Source: CAVTZP01 sp964456815 (GTDB lineage Bacteria; Chloroflexota; Dehalococcoidia; Dehalococcoidales; BS750m-G39). From it: a DNA stretch of 25,945 nucleotides. The translations under genes were made by a program, and so were the position numbers. The stretch covers positions 1 through 25,945 of the forward strand of contig CAYWCO010000005.1 of NCBI GenBank assembly GCA_964456815.1, given 5' to 3'. Positions within the stretch are counted from its first letter, which is position 1. Each line of letters opens with the position of its first letter. The notes beneath the pieces are model-generated. The model did no database searches and was not told the origin of the DNA. It worked only from the letters and a program-made list of their open reading frames with translations. Shown here one piece after another: positions 21,278 to 25,945 of this stretch.

Positions 21278-22853
21278 AATGAAGGTCTTGGTCGCCGACC
21301 CTGTTTCCGAAGAGGGGTTAGAGCTTCTGCGCCACCAGGCGCAGGTTGATGCTAAAACTGGGCTTACCCCCAAGGAACTGGTATCCATAATCGGCGACTA
21401 CGAAGCCCTGGTGGTACGCAGTCAGACCAAGGTCACCGCCGAGGTAATACAAGCGGGTAAGAAGCTCCAGGTCATCGGTAGGGCTGGCGTCGGTGTTGAC
21501 AACATCAATGTTGACGAAGCCACCAAGTGTGGCATCATCGTGGTTAATGCCCCCACCGGCAATACCATCTCCGCCGCCGAGCATACCATCGCCCTCATGC
21601 TCGCCCTGGCTCGCCATATCCCCCAGGCTAACGTCGTGCTCAAATCGGGGGTATGGCGCCGAAGCGACTTCATGGGCACCGAGGTAAGAAACAAAACACT
21701 AGGTCTCGTCGGGCTGGGCAAGGTGGGGGCGGAGGTAGCCAGGCGCGCCCTGGGCCTGGAAATGAAGCTGATTGCCTATGACCCATTTATCTCGGCTGAC
21801 CAAGCCCGCAACCTGCAGGTAGAGCTTGTCCCCTTAAAACAGCTACTCAAAGAAGCCGACTTCATCACCGTACACACCCCGCTAACAGCCCAGACCAAGG
21901 GGCTGATTGGGGCTAAAGAGCTGGCCCTGGCCAAGCCAACCGTCCGTATCATTAATACCGCCCGTGGCGGAATCATCAACGAAGAGGCGCTGGCTAAAGC
22001 AGTGGCGGAGAAGCGAGTGGCGGGTGCTGCCATAGACGTCTTTTCCACCGAACCAGCCACCAAAAGCGTCCTCTTTGACAGCGACAATATCATTGTTACC
22101 CCCCACCTGGGTGCTTCCACCGCTGAAGCCCAGGTCATGGCCGCCAAAGACATCGCCGAGCAGGTTATTGACGTACTTAACGGGCGTCCCGCCAAATATT
22201 CGGTCAATGCCCCCTTTATTCCGGCGGAAATGCTAGCCGTGCTGGCACCCTTAATTGAGGTAGCAACCACCGTGGGCAGGCTACTGGCCCAGATTGTCGA
22301 GGGGCAGGTAAGTGCTGTCCAGATTAAATATGAGGGCGAGATTTCTAACTATGATACCAACGCCCTCAAAGCCGCCGCCCTGGGAGGATTACTTGAGCAG
22401 GTAAGTGAGGAGCGAATAAACCTGGTCAATGCCAACATGGTAGCCGCCAGACGTGGCTTAAAGGTTGCCGAACAGAAAGAGCCCACCTGCGAGAACTATG
22501 CCAGCCTTGTTACCATGGAAGCCACCACCAGCACCGGGGCTACCACCGTTGCCGGGACAGTAATGCGTAAGGAAGTACACATCGTCCGGGTTAATAACTA
22601 CTGGTTTGATATTGTGCCCACCGGGGGCTACTTCTTATTCTGCGACCACCTGGACCGTCCCGGGCTAATTGGTACCGTAGGTAAGATAACGGGGGATGCC
22701 GATATAGACATCAGCGCCATGCATGTAAGCCGCCTCAAGCCCAGAGGGCAAGCCTTAATGATACTGGCTGTGGACGAACCCCTACCTGAGGAACAGTGCC
22801 AGCAGCTACTAGCCATCCCCGATATCCACACCGCCAAGGTGGTAAAGCTATAA
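21270..22853 (+). CDS. serA: D-3-phosphoglycerate dehydrogenase (long form with ACT domain)
   Basis: Oxidises 3-phosphoglycerate to phosphohydroxypyruvate, the first step of serine synthesis. The 527-residue product is the long SerA type. The substrate/nucleotide domains carry RAGVGVDNIN (71-80), the NAD loop GLVGLGKVGAEVARRA (145-160) and the catalytic residues R232 (NTARGG), E261 and H279 (TPHLGAST). About 315-450 is the intervening ASB domain, and about 455-527 is the ACT domain (FCDHLDRPGLIGTVGKI ... ISAMHVSR), which usually binds serine for feedback inhibition. It overlaps the aminotransferase by 8 bases and converges on the cupin gene, with 11 bases between the stops. Confidence 0.95.
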   Translation: MAKMKVLVADPVSEEGLELLRHQAQVDAKTGLTPKELVSIIGDYEALVVRSQTKVTAEVIQAGKKLQVIGRAGVGVDNINVDEATKCGIIVVNAPTGNTISAAEHTIALMLALARHIPQANVVLKSGVWRRSDFMGTEVRNKTLGLVGLGKVGAEVARRALGLEMKLIAYDPFISADQARNLQVELVPLKQLLKEADFITVHTPLTAQTKGLIGAKELALAKPTVRIINTARGGIINEEALAKAVAEKRVAGAAIDVFSTEPATKSVLFDSDNIIVTPHLGASTAEAQVMAAKDIAEQVIDVLNGRPAKYSVNAPFIPAEMLAVLAPLIEVATTVGRLLAQIVEGQVSAVQIKYEGEISNYDTNALKAAALGGLLEQVSEERINLVNANMVAARRGLKVAEQKEPTCENYASLVTMEATTSTGATTVAGTVMRKEVHIVRVNNYWFDIVPTGGYFLFCDHLDRPGLIGTVGKITGDADIDISAMHVSRLKPRGQALMILAVDEPLPEEQCQQLLAIPDIHTAKVVKL

Positions 22854-22864
22854 AGGGATAATCT

Positions 22865-23323
22865 CTATTCCCTCTGCTTCTCATGTCCACCGGGGTCCGC
22901 CTCATTCAAGGTGCCGGCACCAAGCACCATCGCCATCTGGATATGTGGTCGCCTGACCTTCTTCCAGGTCACCGGACCATGTTTCACACCCGCGGGCACA
23001 AATAGGGCCGAGGTTCGGTCAAAGACGAGCGGTTCACCGCCAACGGTAAACTCTATCTCGGCACCAAGGTCTTCCGGATTGTCAGGGTCGCTCCCTATAT
23101 GCAGGACAATCTCGTCATATTTCCCATGCGAATGCTCAAGGATATGGGGATTGGGCTCGGGCATCTCCCATATCCAGCCCAATTCAATATAGGCGTTACT
23201 TCCAGGCACGAGGGTGTTACTCATAACCGTCATTGTGGGGTATTGCCGGCCCTTTATTTCACCGGCACTCACTTCGTAAACGGGTTTAATTACCAGATTT
23301 TTCCTATATTTTGATTCAGTCAC
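22865..23323 (-). CDS. Cupin-domain protein
   Basis: A 152-residue single-domain cupin. The first cupin motif is present as EHSHGKYDEIVLHIG (H64, H66, E71) and the second as FVPAGVKHGPVTW (H115), so a complete 3-His/1-Glu metal site can be expected. The substrate is not recognisable. The GTG start is preceded by AGGAGG. It lies 34 bases downstream of the SDR gene and is probably co-transcribed with it, which suggests that both act on a related small molecule (inference). Confidence 0.75.
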   Translation of the reverse strand: MTESKYRKNLVIKPVYEVSAGEIKGRQYPTMTVMSNTLVPGSNAYIELGWIWEMPEPNPHILEHSHGKYDEIVLHIGSDPDNPEDLGAEIEFTVGGEPLVFDRTSALFVPAGVKHGPVTWKKVRRPHIQMAMVLGAGTLNEADPGGHEKQRE

Positions 23324-23357
23324 TGTCTAAAGTCCTCCTATTCTAAATGAGCTTTAA

Positions 23358-24164
23358 TCAAACCCAACTAATCATGTTCGGGTGAGTTATATGAAAACCG
23401 CAACTGGCGATGAGGTTGTGTCCAGTCATGGCGCTGGAATCATCTGAGGCAAGAAAGACAACGCAAGCCGCTATCTCCGACGGCTCAGCTATTCTCTTCA
23501 GTGCATTATTGTCCGTTAATTTATTCATTATTTCATCGTAAGAGATACCGGCATCTTTAGCCGTAACCTTCACCCAATCCTCAAATTCCTGAGTCCTGGT
23601 GGCGCCGGGGCTGATGCAGTTAACACGAATACCGAACTTACCGGCTTCAATAGCAAGGGTCTCAGTAAAGCCGACCACGCCCCATTTGCTGGCGGAATAC
23701 GGGCTTTCTCTAGGGACTCCAGATATCCCGGCGACACTGCTAATATTGATAATATTACCGCTTCGGCGGGGAATCATGGTCTTAAGCACCTCTCTAGAAC
23801 AAAGCATGGCACCGGTTAAATTTACGGCTAATGTATCGTGCCACTCACCCAGGTTCATGTCGGCTACATCAGCATTATTAAACGTACCCCTGGCGGCATT
23901 ATTTACCAATATATCAATCTGTCCAAACTCGTCAATAGTTTGGGTTACCATCCGCTTTATCCGCTCGTGGTCAGAAATATCGGTCTGTATCGCCTTTGCC
24001 TTACCACCCCTGGATTTAATTTCCTTAGCCACCTCTTCCAATCTGGAGAGGTCACGAGCGGCTACTACCACTGCTGCTCCTTCATCGGCAAAGGCGAGAC
24101 TAATAGCTTTTCCTATACCCGTCCCCCCACCGGTAATAATGGCGACCTTATCTTTTAGTTTCAC
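23358..24164 (-). CDS. Short-chain dehydrogenase/reductase (SDR family)
   Basis: A 268-residue classical SDR: NAD(P)-binding TGGGTGIG (11-18), VNNAA (87-91), a catalytic serine in NISSVAG (S142/S143), and YSASK with Y156 and K160. The acidic/basic pattern after strand 2 (VVAARDLSRLE) has an Arg, which often goes with NADP(H). The C-terminus (NLIASCGFHITHPNMISWV) is an unusual ending and may form the substrate pocket. The GTG start has AGGAGGA at good distance. It is the first gene of the SDR-cupin pair and is read from the promoter at 24194-24222. The substrate cannot be deduced. Confidence 0.88.
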   Translation of the reverse strand: MKLKDKVAIITGGGTGIGKAISLAFADEGAAVVVAARDLSRLEEVAKEIKSRGGKAKAIQTDISDHERIKRMVTQTIDEFGQIDILVNNAARGTFNNADVADMNLGEWHDTLAVNLTGAMLCSREVLKTMIPRRSGNIINISSVAGISGVPRESPYSASKWGVVGFTETLAIEAGKFGIRVNCISPGATRTQEFEDWVKVTAKDAGISYDEIMNKLTDNNALKRIAEPSEIAACVVFLASDDSSAMTGHNLIASCGFHITHPNMISWV

Positions 24165-24193
24165 GATTTCTATCCTCCTGAATCTCTCGTCAT

Positions 24194-24222
24194 ATCCTAC
24201 CCCCTCGTGTCATCATGGTCAA
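24194..24222 (-). promoter_or_regulatory. Predicted promoter for the SDR-cupin operon
   Basis: On the minus strand: -35 TTGACC (24217-24222), 17-base spacer, -10 TAGGAT (24194-24199). It predicts a leader of about 20 bases containing the AGGAGGA ribosome binding site of the SDR gene. Confidence 0.5.
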
Positions 24223-24250
24223 TACCCCAAGACGAAGCAGGGGGTCTATC

Positions 24251-24279
24251 TTTACAAAGCTGATTTTGAGGGGTAAAAT
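24251..24279 (+). promoter_or_regulatory. Promoter for tRNA-Val
   Basis: -35 TTTACA (24251-24256), 17-base spacer, -10 TAAAAT (24274-24279). The predicted start is about 5-6 bases before the mature tRNA 5' end at 24292. Confidence 0.6.
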
Positions 24280-24291
24280 AGCTATGCTTTC

Positions 24292-24367
24292 GGGCGGTTA
24301 GCTCAGTGGTTAGAGCGCTTGCTTCACACGCAAGAGGTCACTGGTTCAAGTCCAGTACCGCCCACCA
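24292..24367 (+). tRNA. tRNA-Val (anticodon CAC), CCA encoded
   Basis: A 76-base cloverleaf. The acceptor stem GGGCGGT pairs with ACCGCCC; the D arm is GCTC..GAGC; the anticodon stem CTTGC/GCAAG has loop TTCACAC, anticodon CAC (reads GUG, valine); the T arm is ACTGG-TTCAAGT-CCAGT; discriminator A and genomic CCA follow. All stems pair fully. The 3' end from 24346 also encodes, on the other strand, the last codons of a recombinase fragment, so the T loop and acceptor end are likely part of an integration site. Confidence 0.97.
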
Positions 24368-24630
24368 TACTGTACGGTAGGTAGAACTCCCTCTTTTTCA
24401 ATGGCCACTTTTTCCGGCAAGATAGGCATTAAATAGCTCAGGGTTGCCTCGTTGCCGGTCACTCTAACTTCTTTGATGAAGCTTCTAATAAAGGCTCTTC
24501 TTTCAGCTAGCGAACTCTCATTGAGCAAGTTGTGCAGGTCATCAACGTAGTGTCTTACTATCTCAGGACTAGCCAACTCAACTCGTCTATCGGACAAGAA
24601 GTTCTCAATCTGCGCTTCCCTTGAGCTCAG
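24346..24630 (-). pseudogene. C-terminal remnant of a large serine recombinase ending inside tRNA-Val
   Basis: The open frame runs from just after in-frame stops at 24631-24636 to the stop at 24346-24348. It reads REAQIENFLSDRRVELASPE, then VDDLHNLLNESSLAERRAFI, SFIKEVRVTGNEATLSY and ends EGVLPTVQYGGRYWT. This matches the C-terminal coiled-coil/tail region of large serine recombinases (ExYVxDLxxLLxESSLAERKAFIRSFVKEI, then the ...VxYGG end). The catalytic serine domain and the zinc-ribbon domain are missing, so it cannot work as a recombinase. The last 7 codons and stop come from the tRNA 3' end. A TTG at 24595-24597 could start an 83-residue product, but a remnant is more likely. It marks the junction of an integrated element. 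Confidence 0.8.
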
Positions 24631-25117
24631 CTATCAGGGTGTCAACCCTATTTCCTAGGGCTAACTTGCTGCATATTTCCTTTATTTGAATCGCAGTAAT
24701 CTTGTAGTTCTTAGCCTGCTGCCCCAATTCCTCGACCAGTTTTGGAATTTGCTCCCAGTTTGGTTCACCCATGTTCCTGAAAAGTTCAGCTAAGGCTCGT
24801 CCTGCTTCCCAGCGCCCTGTTCTCTTAGCCTCTTCCACTAGATATCTAACAATATTTGGCAGCTCATAGAGTTCCTCTGGCTTAGCAACTAGCAGCCGGT
24901 CCTCCCAAGCGGTGCTCTTAAGTGTTCTCACAGGAAGTAGCAACCTCCATTCCTCGCCTAGAAGCAAAACATCCTCGGCATCACCACTAATTATCTCCCC
25001 TATTCCATAATAGGCTACTCTGCCTCTTTTGGAGGCATACGCCAAGACTTGCGCCAGACGATTTGTTAGTTCTCCCTGGCTCGATAGTCCGCTTAAGGCT
25101 CTTTCCAGCCTGTTCAT
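24605..25117 (-). CDS. Hypothetical protein on the tRNA-flanking element
   Basis: A 170-residue protein not assigned to a family. The N-terminal part (about 15-85) alternates helix and strand (LTNRLAQVLAYASKRGRVAY, then LLGEEWRLLLPVRTL) and could be a winged-helix-like domain. The rest is largely helical and charged (VRYLVEEAKRTGRWEAGRAL ... PKLVEELGQQAKNYKITAIQ). No signal peptide or membrane helix. The ATG has AAAGGA and GGGG upstream. It begins 16 bases after the methyltransferase stop, so the two are probably one unit. Its last codons overlap the recombinase remnant frame by 26 bases; its C-terminal segment NRVDTLIAELKG could itself derive from the lost recombinase coiled coil. Confidence 0.55.
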   Translation of the reverse strand: MNRLERALSGLSSQGELTNRLAQVLAYASKRGRVAYYGIGEIISGDAEDVLLLGEEWRLLLPVRTLKSTAWEDRLLVAKPEELYELPNIVRYLVEEAKRTGRWEAGRALAELFRNMGEPNWEQIPKLVEELGQQAKNYKITAIQIKEICSKLALGNRVDTLIAELKGSAD

Positions 25118-25133
25118 GTGACCCCGTTTCCTT

Positions 25134-25793
25134 TTACGTAGTATTGACTGAAGGCTTTGCCGCCTTCAGCAGTCGCAGATATCTCTTAAAGAAAAACTCC
25201 TCTTCAAAGTTGCTGAAACCTTGACTATGAAGCATTTCCTTTATGTTGAGCTTGAGAAATTCCACGGCCAGCTGACACTCCCAATGGGTAAATGCCCAAC
25301 GAAGGGGGAACCACATCCTCCCAAGGTCGAACTCAGCATAATCCAAGACATAAAGGCTTCCTCCTGCTTTCAGAGCCTGGTAAGCATTATGGATGATCCC
25401 CAGCTTCTGAGCGTTTTCAAACCCGTGCAAGACAAAGGAGATGAATACCACCTCGAAATCTTCTTTGTATGGCAGGGGCAGCTCTATCCGCTGCTTTTTA
25501 AAGCTGATGTTGGTGTACTTATAGCAGTGCTTCCGGGCTAGGCCTAACATCTCGTCACTGATATCCAAGCCTACAATCCTGCCTCGAGAGCCTACCTTTT
25601 CAGCCATAAAGCAATCGTTCCTGCCTGTGCCTGAGCCAAGGTCAAGTATTGATTGACCAAGCTTGATATCCATCTTCTCAATAACGTGTCTGATGAAATA
25701 AGAGTAGCGCCCTACCGAGAGCACATTCAGGAGGAGGTCGTAATAGTGCGCTCCCCACGACCCAATTTCTACCTTGGACCTTACTGATGGCAA
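25134..25793 (-). CDS. Class I SAM-dependent methyltransferase (UbiE/Methyltransf_11-like)
   Basis: A 219-residue cytoplasmic methyltransferase. Motif I is ILDLGSGTGRND (49-60), the acidic motif II is IVGLDISDEMLGLAR (73-87), motif III/IV is FEVVFISFVLHGFEN, and the post-motif segment is LKAGGSLYVLDYAEF. The N-terminus (WGAHYYDLLLNVLSVGRYSY) resembles the substrate lid of UbiE/MenG-like enzymes, but the small molecule modified cannot be predicted. The start is a TTG: AAGGGGGG ends 6 bases before it. It is the first complete gene of the element inside the window, with the hypothetical gene 16 bases downstream. Confidence 0.8.
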   Translation of the reverse strand: MPSVRSKVEIGSWGAHYYDLLLNVLSVGRYSYFIRHVIEKMDIKLGQSILDLGSGTGRNDCFMAEKVGSRGRIVGLDISDEMLGLARKHCYKYTNISFKKQRIELPLPYKEDFEVVFISFVLHGFENAQKLGIIHNAYQALKAGGSLYVLDYAEFDLGRMWFPLRWAFTHWECQLAVEFLKLNIKEMLHSQGFSNFEEEFFFKRYLRLLKAAKPSVNTT

Positions 25794-25819
25794 AATATAC
25801 CCCCCTTAGCTGAGCATTG

Positions 25820-25945
25820 CTATTCTTGGGATTTGACTTCATCCAAAAGCAAGTTCCTCAATCGGTTTGGAGTAATCCTATATGGTTCTATCGGGATGCC
25901 CATCCAGTCAGAGAATTCCAGAATCTTCTCAGGCTCATTTTCCAT
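25820..25945 (-). CDS. Short or partial reading frame at the window end
   Basis: Minus-strand frame giving MENEPEKILEFSDWMG followed by IPIEPYRITPNRLRNLLLDE and VKSQE, then a stop at 25820-25822. It is 41 residues if the ATG at the window edge is the start, otherwise the C-terminus of a longer protein cut by the window. Its stop is 26 bases before the methyltransferase start, so it would be the upstream gene of the same unit. No family is recognised. Confidence 0.4.
   Translation of the reverse strand: MENEPEKILEFSDWMGIPIEPYRITPNRLRNLLLDEVKSQE

Noticed and set aside
22854..22873. Inverted repeat AGGGA/TCCCT between the convergent serA and cupin genes as a terminator
   Set aside because: The stem is only 5 pairs with a 10-base loop and no T-run follows on either strand. 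It also overlaps the cupin stop codon.
23599..24276. Plus-strand open frame of 225 codons
   Set aside because: It is antisense to the SDR gene, whose catalytic motifs and ribosome binding site are clear.
24346..24597. Functional recombinase or excisionase
   Set aside because: Only the C-terminal coiled-coil end is present; the catalytic serine domain and zinc ribbon are absent and in-frame stops lie just upstream at 24631-24636.
1..25945. CRISPR array, rRNA, riboswitch or toxin-antitoxin pair
   Set aside because: I saw no regularly spaced repeats, rRNA core sequence, recognisable riboswitch leader or paired small toxin-antitoxin genes. Subtle structured RNAs could not be excluded without covariance-model searches.

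Overview
The window looks like a chromosomal segment of an anaerobic Chloroflexota bacterium, most likely Dehalococcoidia or a close relative. This is inferred from gene content, not from a marker gene: type IV pilus genes with no secretin, an archaeal-style trehalose synthase (TreT), three ferritin-like genes in a row, and a large serine recombinase remnant fused to the end of a tRNA gene.

Region 1 (1-9596, minus strand) is one long type IV pilus operon. In transcription order it holds a small excisionase-type HTH regulator, PilB, PilC, two minor prepilins, a large PilX-like protein, a PilO-like protein, PilM, PilN and PilT (cut by the window edge). Genes overlap or lie within 20 bases of each other. 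PilB has an unusual N-terminal extension: two copies of a degenerate restriction-endonuclease-like domain. About 198 AT-rich bases (9597-9794) precede the operon and hold a short array of 10-11 base repeats just upstream of the HTH gene. Next to it (9795-11468, minus) is a membrane-anchored surface protein with Ig-like and FN3-like modules.

Region 2 (11469-15123, plus) is a sugar operon: phosphoglucose/phosphomannose isomerase, a nucleotidyltransferase with a beta-helix tail, and TreT. It plausibly routes hexose phosphate to an NDP-glucose and then to trehalose.

Region 3 (15124-18067, plus) holds a stand-alone Lrp-type RAM domain, a YqeB/EF2563-family protein, XdhC and cysteine synthase. Each has a -10-like hexamer only 7-10 bases before its ATG and no Shine-Dalgarno sequence, so these transcripts are probably leaderless. 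YqeB and XdhC serve molybdenum hydroxylases, but no hydroxylase is present here.

Region 4 (18188-22853, plus) has three consecutive ferritin-like genes, one being an internal tandem duplication that keeps both diiron sites. A class V aminotransferase then overlaps serA, probably a serine or glycine module. A short minus-strand SDR-cupin operon follows (22865-24164).

Region 5 (24292-25945) starts with tRNA-Val(CAC). The final codons of a decayed serine recombinase lie inside the tRNA's 3' end, marking the edge of an integrated element. Past it are an unrecognised protein, a methyltransferase and the edge of another reading frame. No CRISPR array, rRNA or intact insertion sequence was seen, and no gene-free stretch exceeds 300 bases.
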